DNA of 13,749 nt from positions 1-13,749 of the forward strand of contig QUJA01000055.1 of assembly GCA_003480425.1 (NCBI GenBank), given 5' to 3'. Of the stretch, positions 6,405 through 13,544 are shown piece after piece; the first letter of the stretch is position 1, and every line of letters starts with the position of its first letter. The notes under the pieces are model-generated. The model had not been told where the DNA came from. It searched no databases and saw only the letters and a list, made by a program, of their open reading frames with translations. Source of the DNA: Firmicutes bacterium AM31-12AC. Its GTDB lineage: Bacteria > Bacillota > Clostridia > Lachnospirales > Lachnospiraceae. A program made the translations under genes and the position numbers.

Positions 6405-7133
6405 ATGATTAACGTACATGAAATAGAAAAAATATCTATGAACTGTTCTATGACAGAATTTGTCGGAACAACTGTATTAGATACAATTGGACTGGTCATT
6501 CCCGGAGTTGATTCGATGCTTTTGAAACAAATGAATTTAAAAAAACCATACCGAAGCTTAGGTCTTCTCAGCTCTCGTACCGGTGCTGCCGGACAGATTA
6601 ACGCTGTCGACGAAGCAGTTAAATCTACAAACACTGAAATCGTATCCATTGAACTGCCACGCGACACAAAAGGCTGGGGCGGACATGGTAACTACATTAT
6701 CATCGGCGGAGACAACGTTTCAGATGTCCGTCGTGCTGTAGAAATTGCACTCGAATACACTGAAAAATATGCCGGAGAACTTTATATCAGTGATGCCGGA
6801 CATTTGGAATTTACCTTCTCTGCAAATGCAGACCAGGCTCTGAATCTTGCTTTTGATGCACCAATCGGAAAACCTTTTGGCTTTTTCTGTGGTTCTCCTG
6901 CTGCAATTGGAATGGTTATGGCTGATTTAGCTGTTAAATCTGCTTCTGTAGAGATTGTAAAATATATGACTCCAGATCGTGGAACCAGTCATTCCAATGA
7001 AGTGATTGTTGCTGTGACCGGTGATGCCAGTGCTGTAAAAAATGCAGTACTGACAGCCCGTGATATTGGTTTACAGCTTCTCGTCTCTATGGGCAGCTAT
7101 CCAAAGAGCCCCGGAAAACCTTTCTTAGAATAA
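6405..7133 (+). CDS. pduB: Bacterial microcompartment shell protein, PduB type (tandem BMC)
   Basis: The 242-residue protein carries two tandem BMC domains forming a pseudohexameric trimer, a flat tile of propanediol-type microcompartment shells. PduB-specific stretches are SMTEFVGTTVLDTIGLVI (15-32), YRSLGLLSSRTGAAGQI (49-65), VDEAVKSTNTEIVSIELPRD (68-87), DAPIGKPFGFFCGSPAAIGM (151-170) and RGTSHSNEVIVAVTGD (192-207). The N-terminus before the first BMC domain is only about 15 residues. It therefore matches the shorter PduB' form and lacks most of the extension that links enterobacterial PduB to its cargo. GGAG at 6394-6397 lies 7 bases before the ATG. It lies 30 bases behind the reductase gene and is followed by a strong terminator. 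No other shell, signature enzyme or cofactor-recycling gene of a Pdu or Grp operon is present, so this is an orphan or satellite shell gene whose main operon, if any, lies elsewhere. Confidence 0.93.
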   Translation: MINVHEIEKISMNCSMTEFVGTTVLDTIGLVIPGVDSMLLKQMNLKKPYRSLGLLSSRTGAAGQINAVDEAVKSTNTEIVSIELPRDTKGWGGHGNYIIIGGDNVSDVRRAVEIALEYTEKYAGELYISDAGHLEFTFSANADQALNLAFDAPIGKPFGFFCGSPAAIGMVMADLAVKSASVEIVKYMTPDRGTSHSNEVIVAVTGDASAVKNAVLTARDIGLQLLVSMGSYPKSPGKPFLE

Positions 7134-7169
7134 CCCATGCTTTTGTTACTCTAAATCAAATTTGCTATT

Positions 7170-7204
7170 ACTCACCACCTGAAGTGGTGGGAGTCTTTTC
7201 GACT
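7170..7204 (+). other. Double hairpin resembling an IS200/IS605-type end or remnant
   Basis: ACTCACCAC (7170-7178) pairs with GTGGT plus GAGT (7184-7194) around CTGAA, with two bulged G. Directly after, AGTC TTTTC GACT forms a second small hairpin that competes for the same GAGT bases. From memory this recalls the terminal hairpins of IS200/IS605-type elements. No transposase or tnpB gene remains nearby. Confidence 0.35.
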
Positions 7205-7216
7205 GAGATAAAACAT

Positions 7217-7264
7217 AAAGGATGACAATCTCCACTTTTTTGTAGTGTATATTGTCATCCTTTT
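7217..7264. terminator. Bidirectional intrinsic terminator between pduB and hflX
   Basis: The arms AAAGGATGACAAT (7217-7229) and ATTGTCATCCTTT (7251-7263) pair perfectly, with extra inner pairing CACT/AGTG. A T run follows on the plus strand, and the A-rich flank gives a T run on the minus strand. It serves the convergent pduB and hflX transcripts. Confidence 0.88.
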
Positions 7265-7282
7265 TACTATTTTAACCTCTGC

Positions 7283-8524
7283 TTATATTCTTCCATAAAT
7301 CGACTTCAGTACATATGCCTTTACTGCAATTCCTTCTGCAACATACTCCTCTTCTAAAAGCTGCCCATGTTTTCGAATCAATTGAATTTTACCGGCTTCA
7401 GAAAAATCATACAATCGTTCCACATAAATCTGATCCTGCCGGATGATATCAAGCAATGCCCCTTTCAGTTCATCCAGTCCCTGTCCGGTCTTTGCTGACA
7501 CTGCAAATGTATAGTCTGCATGCAGATCGCGAAACATTTGTGGTACTTCCAATTTATCCTGCTTATTAAACAGTGTAATAATAGGCTTTCCCTCTACGCC
7601 TAACTGACGCAGTGTATCATATACTACATACATCTGTGTATCCATCTGAGGATTTGAAGCATCTACTACGTGAATTATAATATCTGCATATTTTGCTTCT
7701 TCCAGAGTACTTTTAAATGCCTCTATCAAATGATGTGGCAATTTGCGGATAAAACCTACGGTATCCGTCAAAAGTACCTGTTGTTTTCCTTCCAGCTCTA
7801 ATGCTCTGGTCGTTGTATCCAATGTTGAGAAAAGCATGGCATCTTCTAAAATTCCTGCCCCGGTCAGTGCATTCTCCAAACTGCTCTTTCCTGCGGAAGT
7901 ATATCCTACAAGGGCTGCCACTTTCAGATTAGAATCCTTACGCTGTGTCCGGATCAATTCACGGTGCTGTTCCACCTCGCGCAGTTCTTTTTTTAATCTG
8001 CTGATTCGTTCTCGAATCAAACGCCTGTCCATCTCCAGTTTTTTCTCTCCGGGACCTCTTGTACCAATTCCGCCTCCCAGTCTGGACAATGAATTTCCCA
8101 GTCCAATCAATCTTGATGCTCTATATTTTAATTGTGCAAGTTCTACCTGTATCTTACCTTCACTTGATACTGCTCTTGCCGCAAAAATATCCAGGATCAA
8201 TAGCGTACGATCAATGATTTTACACCCTAACTCCTGTTCCAGATTTTTTAATTGCACAGATGTTAGTTCATCATCACAAATAATTCCTGTGGCATCTGTT
8301 TCCCACAACAGTTCTTTGAGTTCGGTTATTTTTCCTTTTCCTATATAAGTTGCCGGATGAATATACTCTCTGCTTTGTATCATTCTTCCCACAACTTCAG
8401 CTCCTGCAGTTTTTGCCAGTTCGCCAAGCTCATCCAATGACTCTTCTGCCGGTTCGTTTTCATTTAACTGAACTCCGACCAAAATCACTTTTTCTTCGGC
8501 TTCTTTTAACTCATACATCGTCAT
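7283..8524 (-). CDS. hflX: GTPase HflX
   Basis: This is a 413-residue ribosome-associated GTPase of the HflX family. In other bacteria HflX binds and splits stalled 70S or 100S ribosomes under heat or antibiotic stress. The N-terminal HflX domain (about 15-200) contains IHPATYIGKGK (55-65), DRTLLILDIFAARA (105-118) and the glycine-rich GTRGPGE (154-160), then a basic coiled-coil region. The G domain follows: P-loop GYTSAGKS (207-214), DTVGF (254-258), NKQD (320-323) and VSAKTG. Residue 217 is glutamate where many homologues have a bulky hydrophobic residue, a minor oddity. I chose the ATG at 8524. TCTCC (GGAGA) at 8536-8540 is 11 bases away, closer than to the second ATG 6 bases downstream. 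Only 3 bases separate it from the TPR lipoprotein stop, so it is the last gene of a four-gene operon ending at the terminator at 7217-7264. Confidence 0.96.
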   Translation of the reverse strand: MTMYELKEAEEKVILVGVQLNENEPAEESLDELGELAKTAGAEVVGRMIQSREYIHPATYIGKGKITELKELLWETDATGIICDDELTSVQLKNLEQELGCKIIDRTLLILDIFAARAVSSEGKIQVELAQLKYRASRLIGLGNSLSRLGGGIGTRGPGEKKLEMDRRLIRERISRLKKELREVEQHRELIRTQRKDSNLKVAALVGYTSAGKSSLENALTGAGILEDAMLFSTLDTTTRALELEGKQQVLLTDTVGFIRKLPHHLIEAFKSTLEEAKYADIIIHVVDASNPQMDTQMYVVYDTLRQLGVEGKPIITLFNKQDKLEVPQMFRDLHADYTFAVSAKTGQGLDELKGALLDIIRQDQIYVERLYDFSEAGKIQLIRKHGQLLEEEYVAEGIAVKAYVLKSIYGRI

Positions 8525-8527
8525 AAA

Positions 8528-9124
8528 CTATCTTGTCTCCAAAAATTCTACTTCTTTTTCTATATCCTCGTCATTCGGGTAGTCTGCAATATACTCATTT
8601 GCCGCATTCTTAGCTTCTTCCCAGTTTTCCTGTTTTTCATAACACACAACCTGATTGTATCTCATCTCCTGTATGAGATCAGAATAATCAACTTCTTTTT
8701 TTGATTTCGATGCATTTACCGCATCCTTTGACTGTGCATATGAAATTCCTTCGTCAAAATATTTTAATGCAGATTCATAATCCTCCTGCTGCATTGCAGA
8801 CACTCCCATAATATTGTAAAGCTCGGCAGTTCTCTGAACTCCATCATCTAACGCTCTCTGCATACTTTCCAGGACTTTATCATACTCTTTTAGTTCATAG
8901 TATGCCATTCCCAGTCCGCGATAAGCTTCCGCAGCATCCTCTTTCTTTCCTTTCGCCTCTGCTGTACTTGCAGCCTGTGTAAACTGAGTAACCGCTTCTT
9001 TATAATCTTCCTTTTCCATTGCTTTTATTCCTGCTTTTCCTGCATTTGAACATCCTGTAAGTAAACAAGACATTGTTAAAATCACCAATCCACAGTTTCG
9101 AATAAATTGCATTTGATTCTTCAT
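8528..9124 (-). CDS. TPR-repeat lipoprotein
   Basis: A 198-residue secreted lipoprotein of unknown function. The N-terminus has a basic start, a hydrophobic stretch (about 12-22) and the lipobox LLTGC, with the lipidated cysteine at residue 25. The protein should therefore be anchored on the outer face of the membrane. The mature part is a run of helical tetratricopeptide repeats: AMEKEDYKEAVTQFTQA, AYRGLGMAYYELKEYDKVLE, LYNIMGVSAMQQEDYESALK, and MRYNQVVCYEKQENWEEAKN near the C-terminus. TPRs bind other proteins or peptides. The ATG at 9124 is preferred over the one at 9130, because GGAGA lies at 9131-9135, 6 bases before the former and directly against the latter. It sits 21 bases after the metal ATPase gene and 3 bases before hflX. 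The partner is unknown. Confidence 0.88.
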   Translation of the reverse strand: MKNQMQFIRNCGLVILTMSCLLTGCSNAGKAGIKAMEKEDYKEAVTQFTQAASTAEAKGKKEDAAEAYRGLGMAYYELKEYDKVLESMQRALDDGVQRTAELYNIMGVSAMQQEDYESALKYFDEGISYAQSKDAVNASKSKKEVDYSDLIQEMRYNQVVCYEKQENWEEAKNAANEYIADYPNDEDIEKEVEFLETR

Positions 9125-9145
9125 TTTCATTCTCCATTTTCGTCT

Positions 9146-11005
9146 TTATTCCGGATATTTCAATATCCAAAATGAATTTAAAATATTTAATAACATTACA
9201 CCGACATCCGCAATGATGGCATTCTCCATTGAGACATACCCAAATAATGCCAGCACCAGCAAATATACTTTCATGCCGATTGCAAAAATCATATTCTGCT
9301 TCACTGCCCGAATTGTTCCTTTGGAAATCCGAATCGCATTTACAATTTTAATCGGCTCATCTTCCATCAAAATAATATCTGCAGCTTCAAGTGCTGCATC
9401 TGCTCCCAGTCCTCCCATGGCAATTCCGATATCAGCACGTGCAAGAACCGGCGCATCATTGATTCCATCCCCGACAAACGCAAGTTTTTCCTCTTCAATC
9501 CGGCTTTCCATAAAGTCTTCTAACTGTTCTACTTTGTCTTCCGGCATTAAATTTGCAAACACAGAGTGGATTCCTACTTTTTTGGCAACATCTTCTGCCA
9601 CTCTGTCATTGTCACCTGTCAACATAACGGACTCAATCTGATGTCTGTCAAGCCATCGTACCATCTTTTTCACACCTGGTCGAATAATATCCGAGATTAA
9701 AATATATCCGGCATATTCTCCATCTACCGCTATATGAACCGCTGTTCCGATATCAGATACCGGCTGATAATAAAAGCCTTGCTTATTCATATATTTTGCA
9801 TTTCCGGCAAAGACAACTTGTCCATCTACAATTGATTCCACTCCAAAGCCAGAATATTCCCTTGTATGAGAAACTCTTGCTGTATCAATTGTTTTTCCAT
9901 AGGCCTCCCTTAATGACTGTGCGATTGGATGATTTGAATGAACCTCCCCATATGCGGCAAGCTCCAGTAACTTCTGTTCAGACATTCCTCGCGGACAAAT
10001 CTCTTTGACAGTAAATACACCTTCCGTTAAAGTTCCTGTCTTATCAAACACAAATGTTTCTGTCTGTGATAAGGCTTCCAGATAATTACTTCCTTTGATC
10101 AATACACCTTGTCTGGATGCTGCTCCGATTCCACCTAAAAATGCAAGTGGAACCGATACTAACAGACCACATGGACATGCAGCTACCAGAAAAATCAATC
10201 CTCGATAAATCCAAACATGTCTATCCTGACCCGCAAACATCATTGGCGGAAGTATCATGACTAAAATTCCCATCAGTATTACGATTGGTGTATAGTATCT
10301 CGTAAATCGATCAGCAAGCTTTTCTGTTTCTGCTTTTTTATTATTTGCCGCTTCAACCAAGGTCATAATCTTCGCTGCCATAGATTCCTCATAAACTTTC
10401 GAAACTCTCGCCTCGATCATTCCACTTAGATTGATACTTCCGCTAAAAAGCTTACTTCCTATCTTCACTTCTCTTGGTTCTGCCTCGCCAGTCAACGCTT
10501 TTGTATCTATCATACTTACGCCCTGTGTAACTGTTGCGTCCACCGGAATTCTCTCTCCCGGTTTAACCACGATTACATTCCCCGGTATCAATTCGTCAGG
10601 CGAAACCGTTCTTGTTCCACCTGCAATCTTTAAGTTTGCATGTGACGGCCGGATATCCATAAATTTGGCAATTGATTTTTTTGTTCTTTGCAGAGAAATA
10701 GCCTCTACCAGATTTCCCACCTGATAAAATAGTACGGCCGCAACAGCCTCACGATATCGCCCAACAAACATGGCTCCTATTGTTGCAACCAACATCAGAA
10801 GATTTTCATCAAAAAGTTTTTTATGTTTTATATTATAAACGGTCTGCCACACTATCTTTACTGAAAGTACAATATATGCAAAAATATACAACATCAATTC
10901 CACTCTGCTATCTGTATTCCATTGCTTTACCGCAAAAAGTGCATTCAAGTAAAGAACCAGGCCTGCTCCTATTTCGATCAGCTTACTTTTTACTTCTTTT
11001 GTCAT
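9146..11005 (-). CDS. P1B-type heavy-metal ATPase, zinc/cadmium-exporter type, no N-terminal HMA domain
   Basis: An integral membrane ATPase of 619 residues that moves transition-metal ions out of the cytoplasm. The actuator motif TGEA is at 172-175, the transmembrane metal site CPC at 277-279, and the phosphorylated DKTGT at 321-325. The P1B-specific HP dipeptide is at 359-360, TGDN at 463-466 and GDGINDAP at 512-519. The last membrane pair carries K579 and the D600-x-G602 pair, which in this superfamily mark the Zn/Cd/Pb class (P1B-2). Copper pumps use other residues. The usual N-terminal HMA metal-binding domain is absent, because the protein begins almost directly with the first membrane helix. 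The ATG at 11005 has GAGG 7 bases upstream. The frame also opens at a TTG at 11026, which lacks such a site. It lies 65 bases after the relP-like gene and 21 before the TPR lipoprotein. No metal-responsive repressor gene is adjacent. Confidence 0.93.
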   Translation of the reverse strand: MTKEVKSKLIEIGAGLVLYLNALFAVKQWNTDSRVELMLYIFAYIVLSVKIVWQTVYNIKHKKLFDENLLMLVATIGAMFVGRYREAVAAVLFYQVGNLVEAISLQRTKKSIAKFMDIRPSHANLKIAGGTRTVSPDELIPGNVIVVKPGERIPVDATVTQGVSMIDTKALTGEAEPREVKIGSKLFSGSINLSGMIEARVSKVYEESMAAKIMTLVEAANNKKAETEKLADRFTRYYTPIVILMGILVMILPPMMFAGQDRHVWIYRGLIFLVAACPCGLLVSVPLAFLGGIGAASRQGVLIKGSNYLEALSQTETFVFDKTGTLTEGVFTVKEICPRGMSEQKLLELAAYGEVHSNHPIAQSLREAYGKTIDTARVSHTREYSGFGVESIVDGQVVFAGNAKYMNKQGFYYQPVSDIGTAVHIAVDGEYAGYILISDIIRPGVKKMVRWLDRHQIESVMLTGDNDRVAEDVAKKVGIHSVFANLMPEDKVEQLEDFMESRIEEEKLAFVGDGINDAPVLARADIGIAMGGLGADAALEAADIILMEDEPIKIVNAIRISKGTIRAVKQNMIFAIGMKVYLLVLALFGYVSMENAIIADVGVMLLNILNSFWILKYPE

Positions 11006-11070
11006 TCTTATCCCTCTGTTTTTCAATCGCCTACGTTACTTCTCTCCACTTTCAAGTCGAATGTACCTGA

Positions 11071-11775
11071 CTACATTTCTCTCTTTCCTAATAAATGTTC
11101 CGCCACACTGGCAACACTCTCTGTCTTTTGTACCCCTTCCTGCTGCTCCAGACACGCTTGAATTGCTTCATTGAGCGATAACATCTTATCGTCCAGCTCT
11201 GATACCATCTGTGCACATTCTCTTAAATCCCTGCTTATATATTCCGGTGCCATTCCTTCAAATTTGTAGTAAATCTTATGTTCCAGACTGGCCCAGAAGT
11301 CCATTGCAATCGTTCGAATCTGAATTTCTACTTTCGTATCAACCACGCTATCTGATAAAAAGATTGGAACAGATACCAGCATATGATAACTCTTATATCC
11401 GCTTTCCTTCGGTTTTTTAATATAATCCTTGATTGTCAGCACTTTCAGGTCGCTTTGATTACCTATCATCTCTGCTAATCTGTAAATATCAGATGTAAAT
11501 GAACAGATCAGCCTTACTCCTGCAATATCATTGATATACTTTACCATATTCTCAATCGATGTTTCATATCCATATCGTTTCAACTTTTTTACAATACTCT
11601 CCGGAGTTTTCACCCTCGTCTTGATATGCTCAATCGGATTATATTTATGCACATGCTGAAACTCATCATTGAGAATTTCTAACTTTGTCCCCACTTCTTT
11701 TAATGCTGCATTGTACAGAAAGATAACAGTCTTCCAACTATCTACATCCTCATAATTTTTAATTGCATCCTGCAT
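11071..11775 (-). CDS. relP: Small alarmone synthetase, RelP/YwaC type
   Basis: The 234-residue stand-alone (p)ppGpp synthetase transfers pyrophosphate from ATP to GDP or GTP. Family blocks are NPIEHIKTRVKTPESIVKKL (46-65), DIAGVRLICSF (83-93), the nucleotide-binding loop KESGYKSYHM (123-132), and VEIQIRTIAMDFWASLEHKI (149-168) with catalytic-type glutamate 150. The last stretch and the long N-terminal helix resemble Bacillus YwaC (RelP/SAS2) more than YjbM (RelQ), a judgement from memory. There is no HD domain, so it makes alarmone but cannot degrade it. The ATG at 11775 has GGAGA (plus 11786-11790) 10 bases upstream. It opens a four-gene minus-strand unit with the metal ATPase, TPR lipoprotein and hflX. 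Family members are often induced by cell-envelope or ethanol stress, and the linkage to HflX fits a stress role. Confidence 0.93.
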   Translation of the reverse strand: MQDAIKNYEDVDSWKTVIFLYNAALKEVGTKLEILNDEFQHVHKYNPIEHIKTRVKTPESIVKKLKRYGYETSIENMVKYINDIAGVRLICSFTSDIYRLAEMIGNQSDLKVLTIKDYIKKPKESGYKSYHMLVSVPIFLSDSVVDTKVEIQIRTIAMDFWASLEHKIYYKFEGMAPEYISRDLRECAQMVSELDDKMLSLNEAIQACLEQQEGVQKTESVASVAEHLLGKREM

Positions 11776-11843
11776 TCGACATCGTTCTCCTTCATAAATA
11801 TATTTCTTTCCCCATTCACTATTTCTGTCAATTTTTAAGAAAC

Positions 11844-11873
11844 AGTATATATACTTTAGTATAGCATAGTCCA
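11844..11873 (-). promoter_or_regulatory. Candidate promoter of the relP-hflX unit
   Basis: On the minus strand TGGACT (plus 11868-11873) and TATACT (plus 11844-11849) are 18 bp apart. They lie in the 100-bp gap after the PTS-like gene. The -10 lies in a perfect 12-bp palindrome, AGTATATATACT (11844-11855), that could be an operator. The -35 match is moderate. Confidence 0.4.
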
Positions 11874-11875
11874 GC

Positions 11876-12931
11876 CTACAAATCCAGTTTCATGTCTCCA
11901 TAACGAATCCACTTTTTCTTTCGCATATACTCAGAAAAAAGTAATGTCAAAAGTGCCGGCAGAACAATCTGGATTGTCACCATTTTAATCATGACTATCA
12001 TCGGTTCTTCCGTCTGCGTCATAACCTGCCAGGTCATAATCTGCCCCACCAGTCCGGCTGTTCCCATCCCCGACCCAGTTGCATTATTAGTCATATGCAA
12101 AAACATGGTTCCGACCGGTCCTAAAATTGCACTGGATAATATTGCAGGAAGCCAAATCACCGGTCGTTTCACAATATTCGGAACCTGTAGCATCGATGTT
12201 CCGATTCCCTGTGCAAATAAACCTCCAAATCCATTTTCACGAAAACTTGCAACTGCAAAGCCAACCATATTACAGCAACATCCTATCGTTGCCGCACCAG
12301 CTGCCAGACCTGATAAATTCAATACAATTCCGATTGCAGCTGAACTGATTGGAAGTGTCAAAACCATTCCCATCAATACAGAAACCACAACGCCCATGAT
12401 TAATGGCTGCTGCTCCGTTCCCCAGTTGATCAGAGAACCTATCCAGGCCATAAATTTTGAAATCGGTGGTCCCACAAAAAGTCCTACTGCCGAACCGACA
12501 CCGATAGTAACAAGCGGTGTGATCAATATATCCAGTTTTGTCTTTCCCGCAATTAAAATTCCTACTTCAACAGCTAGATAAGCAGCAACAAATGCTCCCA
12601 GAGGTTCACCCGGTCCCGCTAACACGATTGCCCCATTCTGCAAAATCTCTCCCGATAAAATCTTACCGGCAAATGCACCTACCATACCTGCTGTTGCTGC
12701 TGATACTACAACCAGCTGACTTGCTTCAAATTTTCTTGCGACGCCAACGCCGATTCCTGCGCCTGTCATTGCTGCTGCGACCTTTCCTATCAGAACGATC
12801 CATGCCCCTGTATTACCAGTCACCATAGCTCCGATCTGCTGTATAATCGTCCCAATGATCAACGTTGCAAACAATCCCTGTGCCATGCCACTTAATCCAT
12901 CAATAAAAATGCGATCCAATGTTTTTTTCAT
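11876..12931 (-). CDS. PfoR/PTS_EIIC_2-type multi-pass membrane protein
   Basis: A 351-residue, very hydrophobic protein with roughly nine or ten membrane segments rich in Gly, Ala and Ile. The N-terminus MKKTLDRIFIDGLSGMAQGL and internal stretches such as GIGVGVARKFEASQLVV, SAVGLFVGPPISKFM and NNATGSGMGTAGLVGQI fit the family annotated as PTS EIIC type 2. Clostridium perfringens PfoR, once proposed as a toxin-gene regulator, belongs to it. These proteins resemble sugar-permease subunits but often stand alone. No EIIA or EIIB gene is nearby here, and the substrate is unknown. The ATG at 12931 is preceded by AAGGG at 12941-12945, 9 bases away. It is transcribed away from the small plus-strand gene. 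Its own promoter could not be fixed. Family placement is from memory and reasonably sure. Confidence 0.8.
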   Translation of the reverse strand: MKKTLDRIFIDGLSGMAQGLFATLIIGTIIQQIGAMVTGNTGAWIVLIGKVAAAMTGAGIGVGVARKFEASQLVVVSAATAGMVGAFAGKILSGEILQNGAIVLAGPGEPLGAFVAAYLAVEVGILIAGKTKLDILITPLVTIGVGSAVGLFVGPPISKFMAWIGSLINWGTEQQPLIMGVVVSVLMGMVLTLPISSAAIGIVLNLSGLAAGAATIGCCCNMVGFAVASFRENGFGGLFAQGIGTSMLQVPNIVKRPVIWLPAILSSAILGPVGTMFLHMTNNATGSGMGTAGLVGQIMTWQVMTQTEEPMIVMIKMVTIQIVLPALLTLLFSEYMRKKKWIRYGDMKLDL

Positions 12932-13003
12932 CTTCGAATTCCCTTCAACTCATTTCATACAAATTCTTATGAATTTTATTTACGTTATCATCATATTCTA
13001 TCA

Positions 13004-13032
13004 TCGACATTTTGCTTTTTCAATGCTATACT
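13004..13032 (+). promoter_or_regulatory. Strong sigma-A-type promoter of the small acidic gene
   Basis: TCGACA (13004-13009), one base from the consensus, and TATACT (13027-13032) are exactly 17 bp apart. A TGC directly before the -10 makes it an extended -10 promoter. The transcript would start near 13039, giving a leader of about 70 bases before the gene at 13109. Confidence 0.75.
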
Positions 13033-13108
13033 TGAACTACTTTTGAAATTCTGTAACACAAATTTTTCCAGAAAATATTCACATATTAATTAACAGGAGG
13101 AAATCACT

Positions 13109-13372
13109 ATGTTCCGTTTATGGGGAAAAGAATTTAAAGACAACCGTCTGCTTCGCGATACTGTTATTTGCGATGACACAGATGATACACGAACACATAA
13201 AATTTTTCATGCACTCGACGAGATCTGTTATGAATTTGATCTAAGCAAACCAATCTGGCTCGACTCCACGATTGCTGATTTCAAAAGACATGATAAAGCT
13301 CGATTTTATCAAGATAATTTTGTAGATTCGATTGATTTTGATTATCTTGAGATACAGATTATTGAGGAGTAG
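13109..13372 (+). CDS. Small acidic protein of unknown function
   Basis: An 87-residue cytoplasmic protein without signal peptide or membrane segment, which I do not recognise. It is real: a perfect GGAGG lies 8 bases before the ATG and a near-consensus promoter 77 bases upstream, and it has ordinary codon use. The composition is acidic and aromatic, with a DDTDDT cluster near residue 22, a middle helix-like segment THKIFHALDEICYEFDLSKP, and a hydrophobic-acidic end YLEIQIIEE that could be a beta strand. No cysteine-pair metal site or catalytic motif stands out. It diverges from the PfoR-like gene and is followed at once by a nested palindrome that could end its transcript. The strong promoter suggests high expression. 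Function is unknown. Confidence 0.8.
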   Translation: MFRLWGKEFKDNRLLRDTVICDDTDDTRTHKIFHALDEICYEFDLSKPIWLDSTIADFKRHDKARFYQDNFVDSIDFDYLEIQIIEE

Positions 13373-13381
13373 GTTGCTGTT

Positions 13382-13510
13382 TAGTTCACGACAGCCCACA
13401 CGCAGGAAAAAGACTATGCACTCCTGCTCAGCTTCGTCGGGCAAGCCCGACTCCAATTCGCTGGATTGCATAGTCTTTTCTTGCTTTGTGGTGTATCGTG
13501 ATTGAAACAG
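13382..13510. repeat. Nested palindromic element after the small gene, possible terminator
   Basis: A perfect 13-bp inverted repeat (AAAAGACTATGCA at 13408-13420 with its complement at 13467-13479) lies inside longer imperfect arms that add CCACA/TGTGG and CACGA/TCGTG. Between the arms is a second hairpin, TCGGGC AA GCCCGA (13437-13450), flanked by TTCG and ATTCG. The layout parallels the element at 3016-3149. The inner-arm T stretch (13475-13479) makes it a usable but atypical terminator. A MITE-like element is the other reading. Confidence 0.7.
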
Positions 13511-13544
13511 GTGGAATGATGAAGGATTTACTTTTCTGGGATCT

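Noticed and set aside
7743..8348. 201-residue open frame on the plus strand, antisense to hflX
   Set aside because: It lies wholly inside a clearly coding gene, has serine-rich shadow composition and has no ribosome site.
11991..12581. 196-residue open frame on the plus strand, antisense to the PfoR-like gene
   Set aside because: Its proline- and threonine-rich composition mirrors Gly/Ala membrane codons of the opposite strand, and no ribosome site or homology is seen.
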